DNA of 64,000 bases from Butyrivibrio sp. M55 (GCF_900116865.1 NZ_FPCD01000004.1:124001-188000), one strand, 5' to 3'. Shown: positions 42,783 to 52,113, counted from the stretch's first letter. Notes: a model not told the origin generated them from the letters alone. A program made the numbers and translations.

Positions 42783-44062
42783 AAAGAATGCGTTACCGTG
42801 TGATAATCGCAGCAATGGCAGCTTTTTTGGCAGTAATACTTATGGTTGCCTTTCTTGTGAATCTGATAAATTATACCGTTGTCACAAAGCGGCTTGATGA
42901 AACTATTTATTACATTCAGGAATTTGAGGCGGGAAATCCGCAGATGCCACCCGGAATGATACCGGGGCAGCCGGGGCCGGAAGGAAATCCACCAAGCCCG
43001 GACGGAACTCCGCCGGGACCGCCGCCTGATGGCCCTTTTCAGAATTCTCCCGATGCGGAAGCGGGCTATATGACGCGATTTTTTATTGCACGACTAGATA
43101 GTAGTGGTATTGTCATGTCAACATCGCTTGATTTTGTCGCATCAGTCGATGCTTCCGGAGCAAAGCAGCTTGCCGAACAGGTTTACTCGGGCAAAAAAGA
43201 ACGTGGATATATAAAAGAATTCAGATTTGGAAAAGCTAAACTGGGAGATTCCACGGTGATAGTTTTTCTTAATTCCATGAGAGAGCTGCAATTTATGCAC
43301 ACACTAAGGTCGCTGACGATTGCGGTTTCGATTGTAAGTCTTTTACTTGTATTTATATTGGTAGTTCTTTTTTCAAACAGGGCGATACGCCCTATAGCCA
43401 AAAATATCAGCAGGCAGAAGCAGTTTATCACGGATGCAAGCCATGAACTTAAAACTCCGCTCACATCAATAAGTACAAGTCTGGATGTTCTTAGTATGGA
43501 ACATGAGAATGACGAGTGGATAGATAATATCAGAAAGCAGACGGGAAGAATGAGTAAGCTTGTAAGCGAACTTGTTCAGCTATCGAGGCTTGATGAAGAT
43601 ATTCCGCTTCCCGACAAGGAACATTTCTCCTTGAGTTCGGCTGCCTGGGAAATATTCGAGGTGTTTGAAGTTCAGGCCAAGGCAAGTGAAAAGAATTTTT
43701 CCGCGGATATTCAGGACAATGTGAATATTTACGGTGACAAATCGGCAATTCATCAGATGCTGTCGGTGCTTATTGATAATGCGATAAGATACTCCGATGA
43801 AAACGCAGAGATCAGATTAAGTGTATATAAAAAGAAAAACAAGGCGATAATTGAGGTATTTAATACATGCGAATTAAGTGCGATACCTGATACGGATAAG
43901 TTGTTTGACCGTTTTTACAGACCCGATTCATCAAGAAGTACGGAGACGGGCGGTACCGGTGTCGGACTTGCAATCGCTAAGGCTGCGGCAGAAGCCCATG
44001 GCGGCACGATAAGTGCGGAGTGCCCAAGCGGTAAGACAATGACGATAAAAGTTATAATTTAA
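42776..44062 (+). CDS. Sensor histidine kinase with Pro/Gly-rich extracellular loop
   Basis: 428 residues from MLKRMRYRV (GGAGGTGA 5 bp upstream). Transmembrane helix 1 is about 9-32. The external sensor (33-178) contains a stretch at about 54-92 rich in Pro, Gly, Asn and Met (NPQMPPGMIPGQPGPEG, then NPPSPDGTPPGPPPDGP). Helix 2 is about 179-200. HisKA has SHELKTPLTS (about His223), and the HATPase domain has NAIRYSDEN and GGTGVGLAIAK. It phosphorylates the regulator encoded upstream. The collagen-like loop resembles the linker in the CotH protein at 45617, which suggests a common surface ligand (inference). Confidence 0.92.
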   Translation: MLKRMRYRVIIAAMAAFLAVILMVAFLVNLINYTVVTKRLDETIYYIQEFEAGNPQMPPGMIPGQPGPEGNPPSPDGTPPGPPPDGPFQNSPDAEAGYMTRFFIARLDSSGIVMSTSLDFVASVDASGAKQLAEQVYSGKKERGYIKEFRFGKAKLGDSTVIVFLNSMRELQFMHTLRSLTIAVSIVSLLLVFILVVLFSNRAIRPIAKNISRQKQFITDASHELKTPLTSISTSLDVLSMEHENDEWIDNIRKQTGRMSKLVSELVQLSRLDEDIPLPDKEHFSLSSAAWEIFEVFEVQAKASEKNFSADIQDNVNIYGDKSAIHQMLSVLIDNAIRYSDENAEIRLSVYKKKNKAIIEVFNTCELSAIPDTDKLFDRFYRPDSSRSTETGGTGVGLAIAKAAAEAHGGTISAECPSGKTMTIKVII

Positions 44063-44069
44063 GCAGGTT

Positions 44070-44102
44070 AAGAGAAGTCGAAAAGGGGCTTCTCTTTTTT
44101 TA
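44070..44102 (+). terminator. Terminator of the two-component operon
   Basis: AAGAGAAG, an 11-nt loop, CTTCTCTT and a T run. Confidence 0.78.
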
Positions 44103-44119
44103 CGATTTTTTAAATTGTT

Positions 44120-44152
44120 TTTCAGGTTCATTTCAGGTTGGGAATATATTAT
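44120..44152 (+). promoter_or_regulatory. Direct repeat promoter of the VTC-DUF4956-CotH operon
   Basis: TTTCAGGTT at 44120-44128 and 44131-44139 (11-bp period, one helical turn), followed about 6 bp later by TATATT/TATTAT (44145-44152) and no normal -35. Such phased repeats replacing the -35 box are typical of OmpR/PhoB-class activators. The neighbouring regulator is the likely binder. Confidence 0.65.
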
Positions 44153-44189
44153 GGCTTCAAGATGATAAAGAAGGGAGAAAAAGAGGATA

Positions 44190-44876
44190 GTGGAAAAGCA
44201 TTACAGACATGAACTCAAATACAGTATTTCTTATTCCGAGTACATAGCAATGCGAAACCGGCTCAGAAATATAATGATCTCCGATCCACATACAAATTCG
44301 GAAGGTCTTTATCAGATCAGGAGCATATATTTTGATAACAGTGATGACAAAGCACTTCGAGAGAAGATTGACGGCATACAGAAACGTGAGAAGTTTCGTA
44401 TCAGGTATTACAATGATGATTTTTCTTTTATAACACTTGAAAAGAAAATGAAGATCAACGACCTGTGTCTTAAATATGATGCAAGGATAACCGAAAGCGA
44501 GTGCAGAATGATTCTTGACGGCAATCTTGAATTTATGAAAGACAGTCCGCATGAACTGGTAAAAGAGCTGTATGCAAAGATGAGATATCAAAGACTTGTT
44601 CCGAGGGTTTTGGTTTCGTATGTACGCGAGCCTTATATATATAAAGCAGGTAATGTCAGGGTTACATTCGATTCGAGGATAAGAACAACGCTATATAGCA
44701 GGGAGTTTCTGACAAGGGAGGTCAGGGACATAAGTGCGACGGATAACCCTGAGGATATGATACTTGAAGTGAAATACGATGCATTTTTGCCATCGGTGAT
44801 ACAGGACCTGATACAGGTTAATAACATAACCAGACAGGCATTTTCAAAATACGGCGCATGCCGTAGATTCGGATAA
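44190..44876 (+). CDS. VTC-domain protein (polyphosphate polymerase-like)
   Basis: 228 residues from a GTG (VEKHYRHELKYSI); AGAGGA is just upstream and no ATG lies closer. The tunnel-lining basic residues of VTC/Vtc4 domains are present: HELKYSI, RSIYFDN, REKFRIRYYN, TLEKKMKIN, LKYDARI, PRVLVSYVRE, and the late acidic EVKYDAFLP. VTC domains synthesise polyphosphate from ATP in yeast. In bacteria the domain often occurs with DUF4956 and CotH genes, as it does here, and its product there is not settled. It is soluble and cytoplasmic. Confidence 0.88.
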   Translation: MEKHYRHELKYSISYSEYIAMRNRLRNIMISDPHTNSEGLYQIRSIYFDNSDDKALREKIDGIQKREKFRIRYYNDDFSFITLEKKMKINDLCLKYDARITESECRMILDGNLEFMKDSPHELVKELYAKMRYQRLVPRVLVSYVREPYIYKAGNVRVTFDSRIRTTLYSREFLTREVRDISATDNPEDMILEVKYDAFLPSVIQDLIQVNNITRQAFSKYGACRRFG

Positions 44877-44922
44877 AAAAATTTAGATACACAAATCTGT
44901 TCATTTGAAGGAGGAAATAATA

Positions 44923-45594
44923 ATGTCATTTAACGATATTTTTAAATCAAGTTTTTTGGAAAGCGTAACACAGTTTTCTGTTGTTGATACATTGATAGGA
45001 ATGGCCTTTGCGCTGGCTATAGGATTGTTTATTTATCTGATCTATAAAAAGACATTTAGCGGAGTTATGTATTCTACAGGCTTTGCAATGACTCTTGTAG
45101 GACTTGCTCTTGTAACCAATCTTGTGATCATGGCGGTTACATCAAATGTTGTACTGTCACTCGGTATGGTCGGAGCACTTTCTATTGTGCGTTTCCGTAC
45201 AGCCATAAAAGAGCCTATGGAAATAGTATTTTTGTTCTGGGCACTTGCTTCCGGAATTGTAGTTGGGGCAGGAATGATCCCTCTTGCTGTGATCGGCTCT
45301 GTGATAATTGGAATTATACTTGTTTTGTTTGCCAACAAGAAGGTCTCAAATATTCCGTATATCCTTATTGTCGACTGCTTTGACGAGAGAGCGGAGGAGA
45401 AGGTATACAGCATTATTAAAAAAGAAGTGGATAAGTTTATCGTAAAATCTAAGACTGTTACCGACGACGGAATTGAATTTACTGTTGAGGTACGTACAAA
45501 AAATGCGGCAACAAGTTTTGTAAATCGTGTGAATGATGTTAACGGCGTATCAAGCGCTACGCTTGTTGCTTTTAACGGCGAGTACATGAGTTGA
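44923..45594 (+). CDS. DUF4956 membrane protein
   Basis: 223 residues from MSFNDIFKSSF; GGAGG is 8 bp upstream. Three or four transmembrane helices (about 20-120, VDTLIGMAFALAIGLFIYLIY, then GFAMTLVGLALVTNLVIMAV, then IVFLFWALASGIVVGAGMI) precede a C-terminal cytoplasmic domain (about 140-223). LGMVGALSIVRFRTAIKEP is the family signature. DUF4956 proteins are strongly associated with VTC and CotH genes, as here. Function not established; a channel or secretion partner for polyphosphate or a surface polymer is conceivable. Confidence 0.9.
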   Translation: MSFNDIFKSSFLESVTQFSVVDTLIGMAFALAIGLFIYLIYKKTFSGVMYSTGFAMTLVGLALVTNLVIMAVTSNVVLSLGMVGALSIVRFRTAIKEPMEIVFLFWALASGIVVGAGMIPLAVIGSVIIGIILVLFANKKVSNIPYILIVDCFDERAEEKVYSIIKKEVDKFIVKSKTVTDDGIEFTVEVRTKNAATSFVNRVNDVNGVSSATLVAFNGEYMS

Positions 45595-45616
45595 AGTTAT
45601 ATAGGAGGGCCTTGTT

Positions 45617-47641
45617 ATGGCTACGAACAAGCATATTGATAAAATTGTGATGGTCATCATGGCCGTAGCTGTAGTGATATGTCTGCTTGCCGGATTGATC
45701 GTTGGAAAAAGTAATAAATATGCGGAAAACGCGAACATTTTAATGGAATATCCAAGCAAGCTTTTTAATACAGATGAAGCAATAACTATAAACATCAAAA
45801 TGGATGAAGAAGAATGGAATAAGATGCTGGAAAATGCGATGTCCGAGGAATACTACACCTGCGATGTCGAGATATGTGGCGAAACATTTAAAAATGTTGC
45901 GATTCGTCCCAAGGGAAACACATCCCTTTCGTCAATAGCGATGAACCCGGATACCGACAGGTACAGCTTTAAGCTGGAGTTCGGTCATTTCATAGAAGGC
46001 CAGACTTGCTTTGGACTTGATAAGCTTATTCTAAACAATAACTACGCTGACGCCACCAATATGAAAGAGGCGATCATATATGACATGTTTAACTTTATCG
46101 GAGCAGATTCGTCATTGTACAATTATGCATCTGTATCACTAAACGGTGAGTATAAGGGTGTATATCTTGCATTGGAAGCTGTTGAAGAGAGCTTCTTGCT
46201 CCGAAACTACGGAACCCAGAACGGAGAGCTTTATAAGCCCGAAAGTATGGGAATGGGCGGCGGAAGCGATAATAAACCCAAATCCGAACAGGGAGCAAAA
46301 TCGCAACAAGGTCCGGGAGGCGGAATGCCACCGTTTGGTGAAGACGGCAAACCGGATTTTGGCGATTTTAATCCGCAGGAGATGCCTGACATGGAGGGCG
46401 ATACCCCCGGAGAACCTCCACAAATGCCTGACATGGAAGGCTTTGATCCTGCTAATATGCCATCACCTCCCGGCATGGAAGGTGATGATTCAAACAATCC
46501 TCCAACACCGCCGGATGGTATGAATGGTGCTGGTTCTGCTAATTCTCCAACACCGCCGGATGGTATGGAAGATTTTGATCCCGACAATCCTCCGTCACCT
46601 CCCGAAGGAATGGAAGGTGGTGGCCCTATGATGGGCAAAGGAGGCGCGAATCTTAATTATATAGATGACGACCTTGACAGCTATTCGACTATATGGGACG
46701 GCGAGATAACAGAGACTGCAGACGGCGATCATAAAAGAGTGGTTAAGGCGCTTAAGAATATAAGTGAAGGAACTGACATAGAGAAATATCTTGATGTCGA
46801 TAATATTCTTAAGTACATGGCTGTACATACTTTTGCGGTAAATCTGGACAGCCTGTCCGGAAATATGGCACATAACTATTATCTTTATGAGCATGATGGA
46901 CAGTTGAATATTTTACCTTGGGATTATAATCTTTCGTTTGGCGGAATGTCAGCCATGGGAAGAGGCGGAGAAGACAGCGATAAAGGAACCGAGATGATAA
47001 ACGATGCGATAGATACTCCGTTCTCGGCAACAGATTTCTTTGATGCATTATTGGAAAATGATGAATATCTGGAAAAATACCATGAGTATCTGAGACAGCT
47101 TGTAGAAGAGTATATCGATGGCGGAAGATTCGAGGAAACTTATAACAGGATCAGAAGTCAGATAGATACACTGGTTAAAGAAGATCCGACTGCATTCTAC
47201 AGCTATGAAGAATATGAAACGGCATGTGAAATGCTGTATAAAACAGTGGAGCTCAGAGCTGAAAGCATTAAAGGACAGCTTGACGGTACAATACCTTCAA
47301 CCGACGAAGGTCAGAAACAGGATTCATCTGCTCTCATCGACGGTTCGGAAATTGATGTCAGTGCAATGGGACAATTCGATATGGGCGGTCCCGGCGGTGA
47401 TAAAAAAGAAGGAGAATCAGAGTCGCAAGACTCACAAGATAACAATGCCGTAAAACGTCCTAAGCGGGAACGCGGCAATGGGCAGCAGGGGCAGATGCAA
47501 CCACCTAATGGATTCGGACCTATGGAAGACAGGAACAATTCAAAGGCAGATGTAAAAAAATATGCTCTGTTTGGACTGTATGTTGCGATTATGGCAGGAG
47601 CACTTGTATTTATAATTAAATATAAAAGACGAAAGTTCTAA
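45617..47641 (+). CDS. CotH-like kinase-fold surface protein
   Basis: 674 residues, anchored at both ends: helix 1 at about 8-30 (KIVMVIMAVAVVICLLAGLIVG) and a C-terminal helix YALFGLYVAIMAGALVFII with a basic KYKRRKF tail. CotH blocks: RPKGNTSLSS, FKLEFGHF, KLILNNNYADATNMKE, GEYKGVYLALEAVEESFLLR and the metal/ATP region LPWDYNLSFGG. An insertion of about 130 residues (210-340) is made of Pro/Gly/Met/Asp repeats (NPPTPPDGM, MPDMEG). CotH proteins in spores phosphorylate other coat proteins; here the substrate is unknown. It is the last gene of the VTC-DUF4956 operon. Confidence 0.9.
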   Translation: MATNKHIDKIVMVIMAVAVVICLLAGLIVGKSNKYAENANILMEYPSKLFNTDEAITINIKMDEEEWNKMLENAMSEEYYTCDVEICGETFKNVAIRPKGNTSLSSIAMNPDTDRYSFKLEFGHFIEGQTCFGLDKLILNNNYADATNMKEAIIYDMFNFIGADSSLYNYASVSLNGEYKGVYLALEAVEESFLLRNYGTQNGELYKPESMGMGGGSDNKPKSEQGAKSQQGPGGGMPPFGEDGKPDFGDFNPQEMPDMEGDTPGEPPQMPDMEGFDPANMPSPPGMEGDDSNNPPTPPDGMNGAGSANSPTPPDGMEDFDPDNPPSPPEGMEGGGPMMGKGGANLNYIDDDLDSYSTIWDGEITETADGDHKRVVKALKNISEGTDIEKYLDVDNILKYMAVHTFAVNLDSLSGNMAHNYYLYEHDGQLNILPWDYNLSFGGMSAMGRGGEDSDKGTEMINDAIDTPFSATDFFDALLENDEYLEKYHEYLRQLVEEYIDGGRFEETYNRIRSQIDTLVKEDPTAFYSYEEYETACEMLYKTVELRAESIKGQLDGTIPSTDEGQKQDSSALIDGSEIDVSAMGQFDMGGPGGDKKEGESESQDSQDNNAVKRPKRERGNGQQGQMQPPNGFGPMEDRNNSKADVKKYALFGLYVAIMAGALVFIIKYKRRKF

Positions 47642-47648
47642 AAATATA

Positions 47649-47681
47649 AGAGGGAAACGCATTAAACGGCGTTTCCCTTTT
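47649..47681. terminator. Terminator between CotH-like and rhomboid genes
   Basis: AGGGAAACGC and GCGTTTCCCT form a 10-bp stem with an 8-nt loop, followed by TTT. It lies between convergent genes. Confidence 0.82.
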
Positions 47682-47693
47682 GAATACACTTTT

Positions 47694-48266
47694 TTAATAA
47701 TAATCGTCTCTGTTAAGATGATATCCGATGATGGCACCGATGACACCACCTATGATATGTGACAGGTTTGATATATCGTCCTGAAGGAATAATCCGTCAT
47801 GAATCTGTTGTCCCAGGAAAACGACAGTAACCAGTATAAATGTCAGCGGAATGTCTCCTTGTCTGAAATTTGTAAATGACGTAAGGAGGATAAAGGCAAA
47901 TACAACTCCGCTGGCGCCGCACAAAGCTACATTTTCAAACAGTATGTAGTTTACAATTCCTGTAAAAAGTGCGGTGATAACAATTATCTGAATGATCGGC
48001 TTAGATCCATATTTTTCTTCAAGTAAGGGACCGAGCAATAATAGATAGGATGCGTTACTGATGTAATGTTCCCAACCGCTGTGTCCAAGTACGTGCGTAA
48101 AAAATCTGATGTAAGTAAGCGGATCGGTAAGTGGTGACCTGTAGGTCATAAACAGGAGCTGGTCGGAAAAGCCGTTTGTAAAGGCGCTCAGCTCCAATAC
48201 GCCAAAACTTAGCAACATAAATCCCAAAACTACCGGGGAATTAAATGTAATTCTTAATCTTCGCAT
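47694..48266 (-). CDS. Rhomboid-family intramembrane protease
   Basis: 190 residues from MRRLRITFNSP (GTGAGG upstream). About six membrane helices. The oxyanion loop HVLGHSGWEHYISN, the nucleophile Ser in GASGVVFAF (about Ser119) and the catalytic His in SHIIGGVIGA (about His170) are all present, so it should be active. It cleaves transmembrane substrates. The CotH-like protein next door has two membrane anchors but no evidence links them beyond proximity. Confidence 0.9.
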   Translation of the reverse strand: MRRLRITFNSPVVLGFMLLSFGVLELSAFTNGFSDQLLFMTYRSPLTDPLTYIRFFTHVLGHSGWEHYISNASYLLLLGPLLEEKYGSKPIIQIIVITALFTGIVNYILFENVALCGASGVVFAFILLTSFTNFRQGDIPLTFILVTVVFLGQQIHDGLFLQDDISNLSHIIGGVIGAIIGYHLNRDDYY

Positions 48267-48318
48267 AGAAACCTCACTTTTCTTAATGTTTCTATAATAG
48301 CACATTTCTTCAATAACT

Positions 48319-48347
48319 TTGACCTTTTTAATTTCACATCATATTAT
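48319..48347 (+). promoter_or_regulatory. Promoter of the DUF2130 gene
   Basis: TTGACC (48319-48324), 17-bp spacer, TATTAT (48342-48347). It shares TTTGACCTTTTT and CATCATATTAT with the promoter at 42027-42055. Confidence 0.7.
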
Positions 48348-48389
48348 GGATATAGATATTTTTTACTGATCGATCGATGGAGGGTAAAA

Positions 48390-49643
48390 ATGGCAGAACT
48401 TAAGTGCCCGCACTGCGGACAGGCTTTTACGGTTGACGATACGGAACTGGGTTCCATTATGAAGCAGATAAGAGATAAAGAATTTGAAAAAGATCTTTCG
48501 AGCCGAGTTTCCGAGCTTGAAAGACACTATAGAGAAAAGCATGAGCTTGAGCTTGCGGCAAAAGAGAACGAGATTATCTTAAAGAGCAAAGCTCAGTATG
48601 AGAAGGAAAAAGAGGATCATCAAAAGGAACTAGATGACCTTAGAGCGCAGCTTAATAAGGCTCTTGAAGAGAAGAGTCTTCTTTCCATGGAAGTAAAAGG
48701 TGCTGAGGACAAGACAAAACTTGCCGTTCTTGAAGCCGTAAGAAAAGTGGAAACAGAGAAGAACGAGCTTGCCAATGCTCTTAACGATGAGAAACATGAA
48801 CTTGAAAACGCCCTAAATCAGGAAAAAGAAAAGGGAAAGATCCTTCTTGAACAGAAAGAGAAGGAAGTCGAGTTCTATAAAGACTTAAAAACCAAGATGT
48901 CGACAAAGATGGTCGGTGAGACTCTTGAGCAACACTGCGAGATACAGTTTAACCAGCTTCGTGCGACCGCTTTCAGAAATGCATATTTTGAAAAAGATAA
49001 TGATGCAAGAAGCGGAAGTAAGGGCGATTATATCTACAGAGAGTGTGATGAGAACGGCGTTGAGATAATCTCTATAATGTTCGAGATGAAGAACGAGATG
49101 GATGAGACTGCGACGAAGCACAAGAATGAGGACTTTTTTAAAGAACTTGATAAGGACCGCAAGGAGAAAAACTGCGAGTATGCTGTTTTGGTATCTCTTC
49201 TTGAGAGTGACAGTGAGCTCTACAATGCCGGAATCGTTGATGTTTCATACAAATATGACAAGATGTACGTTGTAAGACCGCAGTGCTTTATTCCCATCAT
49301 TACGCTTCTTAGGAACGCCGCGTTTACAGCGCTTGAATACAAGCAGGAGCTTCAGCTTGTGCGTAATCAGGATATTGATATTTCAAACTTTGAAGACAGT
49401 CTGATGAAGTTCAAAAATGATTTTTCAAGAAATTACGAGATAGCACACAATCATTTTGACAAGGCTATAGATGAAATAGATAAGACTATTCAGCACCTTG
49501 AGAAGGTGAAAAAAGAACTTCTCGGTTCCGACAATCAGCTCAGGATCGCAAACAGCAAGGTTGATGATGTCAGCGTAAAGAAGCTTACGCGTGGTAATCC
49601 GACCATGAAGGCGAAGTTCGAAGAAGCAAAAGGTGTGCTATAA
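48390..49643 (+). CDS. DUF2130 family coiled-coil protein
   Basis: 417 residues. The N-terminus has a CxxC pair (LKCPHCGQAFTVD), followed by a long charged coiled coil (about 30-170). The DUF2130 core (about 175-330) has the KGDYIYRECDENGVEIISIMFEMKNEMD and YAVLVSLLE segments. It may be nuclease-like given conserved Asp/Glu/Lys, but that is inference. GATGGAGGG lies 5-7 bp before the ATG. Function of the family is not established. Confidence 0.88.
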   Translation: MAELKCPHCGQAFTVDDTELGSIMKQIRDKEFEKDLSSRVSELERHYREKHELELAAKENEIILKSKAQYEKEKEDHQKELDDLRAQLNKALEEKSLLSMEVKGAEDKTKLAVLEAVRKVETEKNELANALNDEKHELENALNQEKEKGKILLEQKEKEVEFYKDLKTKMSTKMVGETLEQHCEIQFNQLRATAFRNAYFEKDNDARSGSKGDYIYRECDENGVEIISIMFEMKNEMDETATKHKNEDFFKELDKDRKEKNCEYAVLVSLLESDSELYNAGIVDVSYKYDKMYVVRPQCFIPIITLLRNAAFTALEYKQELQLVRNQDIDISNFEDSLMKFKNDFSRNYEIAHNHFDKAIDEIDKTIQHLEKVKKELLGSDNQLRIANSKVDDVSVKKLTRGNPTMKAKFEEAKGVL

Positions 49644-49695
49644 TGTTTTTTGCTGCATTTATTGCAGGAAATAATTTATATCGGAGCTAATCTAA

Positions 49696-51051
49696 ATGTC
49701 TACTCAAAACAGAAGAGAATACTTTACTACAACACCAATACCGAAGCTTATTATGACATTATCTTTTCCAACCATAATAAGTATGCTGGTTACGGGAATT
49801 TATAACACGGCTGATACTTTCTTTGTATCGAGAGTTTCAAGTAATCCGGAAGTAAATACCGCAGCTACCGCGTCTGTAGGACTTGTTTTTACCGTGATGG
49901 CGATCATTCAGGCAGCAGGATTCTTTTGCGGACACGGATCGGGAAACTATCTGTCAAGAATGCTTGGTGCCGAGAAGTATGAAGAAGCAGATGAGATGGC
50001 ATCTACAGGTTTTGCACTGTCGATTATTCTCGGAATTGCTTTTGCGCTGATCGGAAATATTTTTCTGACAGATATAGCAGGTGCGCTTGGTGCAAAGAGT
50101 GCGCAGACTTTGACATTTACAAAGCAGTACATGAGGATCATATTGCTTGGCGCTCCGTTTATGATGGCGCAGTTTGTTATAAATAATCAGCTCAGATTCC
50201 AGGGGAGCGCATATTACGCAATGATCGGTCTTATGAGCGGTGCTGCGATGAATATGATACTCGATCCGCTTCTTATCATGGTATTTCACATGGAAGTTAC
50301 GGGAGCTGCAATCGCAACGGTTATGGGACAGATCACAAGCTTTTTTGTCCTTCTTATCGGAACGACCAAGGGTGAAAATATAAAGCTTAGTATTAAGAAG
50401 GTCAGACTTAACGGGCATTACCTCTTTGAGATAGCAAACGGAGGGGGACCTTCACTTGCAAGACAGGGACTTGCGGCTATAGCAACTCTCGTTCTTAACA
50501 GAACTGCGGGAAGCATAGGTGCCGATGCGGCAATTGCCGGAATGTCTGTTGCAACAAGAATCCTTATGCTTATGGTTTCGGCACTTATAGGATTTGGCCA
50601 GGGATATCAGCCCGTATGCTCGTTTAACTACGGCGCAGGACTTACGGCAAGGGTAAAAGAGGGATTCTTTTTCTGCCTTAAATATGCATCAATCTTCCTT
50701 TTGGGACTCGGAGCGGTATGTTTCTATTTTGCACCGAATCTGATAGCTCTTTTCTCCAAGGACGCAGCTGCCGTGGAGGTTGGTGTAAAGGCGCTCAGAT
50801 TCCAGTGCGCGACGCTGTTCTTATCAGGCCCTATTGTAATGAGTAATATGATGCTTCAGTCTATAGGAAAGGGAGTTAAGGCTTCAATTACGGCATCTGC
50901 GAGAAACGGTATCTGTTTCCTTCCAATGATACTGCTTCTTCCAAGGTTCTTTGGAATTACAGGAGTAGAGATTGCGCAGCCATGTGCCGATGTACTTTCT
51001 ACGCTTATTGCGGTTCCGTTTGCATATTCGGAACTTAGAAAGTTTAAGTGA
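49696..51051 (+). CDS. MATE family efflux transporter
   Basis: 451 residues with twelve predicted helices in two related halves. Family features include the N-terminal PIPKLIMTLSFPTIISMLVTGIYNTADTFFVS, GFFCGHGSGNYLSRMLGA and PQFVINNQLR-like blocks. It is predicted to extrude cations or drugs by Na+ or H+ antiport. Substrate is not predictable. CGGAG precedes the ATG at about 9 bp. Confidence 0.92.
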   Translation: MSTQNRREYFTTTPIPKLIMTLSFPTIISMLVTGIYNTADTFFVSRVSSNPEVNTAATASVGLVFTVMAIIQAAGFFCGHGSGNYLSRMLGAEKYEEADEMASTGFALSIILGIAFALIGNIFLTDIAGALGAKSAQTLTFTKQYMRIILLGAPFMMAQFVINNQLRFQGSAYYAMIGLMSGAAMNMILDPLLIMVFHMEVTGAAIATVMGQITSFFVLLIGTTKGENIKLSIKKVRLNGHYLFEIANGGGPSLARQGLAAIATLVLNRTAGSIGADAAIAGMSVATRILMLMVSALIGFGQGYQPVCSFNYGAGLTARVKEGFFFCLKYASIFLLGLGAVCFYFAPNLIALFSKDAAAVEVGVKALRFQCATLFLSGPIVMSNMMLQSIGKGVKASITASARNGICFLPMILLLPRFFGITGVEIAQPCADVLSTLIAVPFAYSELRKFK

Positions 51052-51160
51052 TATAATATAAGGGTATAGTTTAAAATTTAAAACGTTTAGCATGCAAGCA
51101 TGTATGCGTTTTAAGCTTTTGACCTTATATCATAACAATTTCATAGAAGGAGGTATTTTC

Positions 51161-52108
51161 ATGGGTAAACTGTTACTTACAGGTGTTGATGGAAATCTTG
51201 GCGCTGAGGCAGCGAGAGTGCTGCTGACATTGGAAGATAAGAGTAATCTTATATTCTGCGGCTACAGTGAAGATTCACTTAAGGGATTTGCAGCTCAGGG
51301 AGTTGAGACACATGTGACGGACTTCAACTATCCGGACGGGCTTGCGGAAGCATTTAAGGGTGCAGATGTTCTTGCTCTTATCTCTATGCCTTTTGTCGGT
51401 GAGAAGAGGCAGAGCGCTCATAAAAATGCTGTCGATGCGGCGAAAAAAGCGGGTGTAAAAAAGATTATCTACACATCCCTTGTAAATGCCGGTGATGAGA
51501 CCAATCCTTCGATTGAAAAGCTTGATCATATCTACACTGAGAACTACATTAAGGGCGAAGGCCTTGATTATATCTTCCTTCGTAATTCCCAGTATGCAGA
51601 AGCTATGATCACCAATTACTTTACATATGTACATGCGAATGCACCTCTTACAAACAGCCAGGGCGACGGGCTTATGGCATACATTTCAAGAAAAGACTGT
51701 GCAAAAGCTGTTGCATACGCTCTTCACCGCGCATCCGAATATGATCATGCAACTCTAAATATCAATGGAAAAGAGCTGATGACGATCACTAAGTTTGTCG
51801 AGATTGGAAACAAAGAAACCGGCAACAACATAAGCTACAAGGCTGTTACAGATGAAGAGAATTACAAGATCTTTGATGCTATGGGAGTTCCGAGAACGAC
51901 AGACGGTCTTTTCAAAAAAGGAAGCGAAGCGCCGTTCTCAAGTGACGGTATGGTAACTTTCGCACAGGCGATAAGAGAAGGCAAGATGGCCGTTCATACC
52001 GATGACTTCAAGAAACTTACAGGCGACGATCCCATCACCGTAGATTTCATGTTCGCTCACAGTGATGACTTCCAGATCGGTGAGAGACATTCGAAAGATA
52101 AGAAATAA
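51161..52108 (+). CDS. NmrA-like NAD(P)-binding protein
   Basis: 315 residues from MGKLLLTGVDGNLG; AAGGAGG lies 9 bp upstream, while an earlier ATG in frame has no ribosome site. The glycine motif GVDGNLGAEAA is a Rossmann fold nucleotide-binding loop of the atypical short-chain dehydrogenase/NmrA group. IIYTSLVNAGDETN and YIFLRNSQYAEAMI are typical. It lacks the standard YxxxK catalytic pair, so it may sense NAD(P) redox or reduce quinones. It is monocistronic with a strong terminator. Confidence 0.85.
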   Translation: MGKLLLTGVDGNLGAEAARVLLTLEDKSNLIFCGYSEDSLKGFAAQGVETHVTDFNYPDGLAEAFKGADVLALISMPFVGEKRQSAHKNAVDAAKKAGVKKIIYTSLVNAGDETNPSIEKLDHIYTENYIKGEGLDYIFLRNSQYAEAMITNYFTYVHANAPLTNSQGDGLMAYISRKDCAKAVAYALHRASEYDHATLNINGKELMTITKFVEIGNKETGNNISYKAVTDEENYKIFDAMGVPRTTDGLFKKGSEAPFSSDGMVTFAQAIREGKMAVHTDDFKKLTGDDPITVDFMFAHSDDFQIGERHSKDKK

Positions 52109-52113
52109 TTGAA

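Noticed and set aside
44157..44591. 144-residue open frame opposite the VTC gene
   Set aside because: It mirrors the conserved VTC domain and has no recognisable features of its own.
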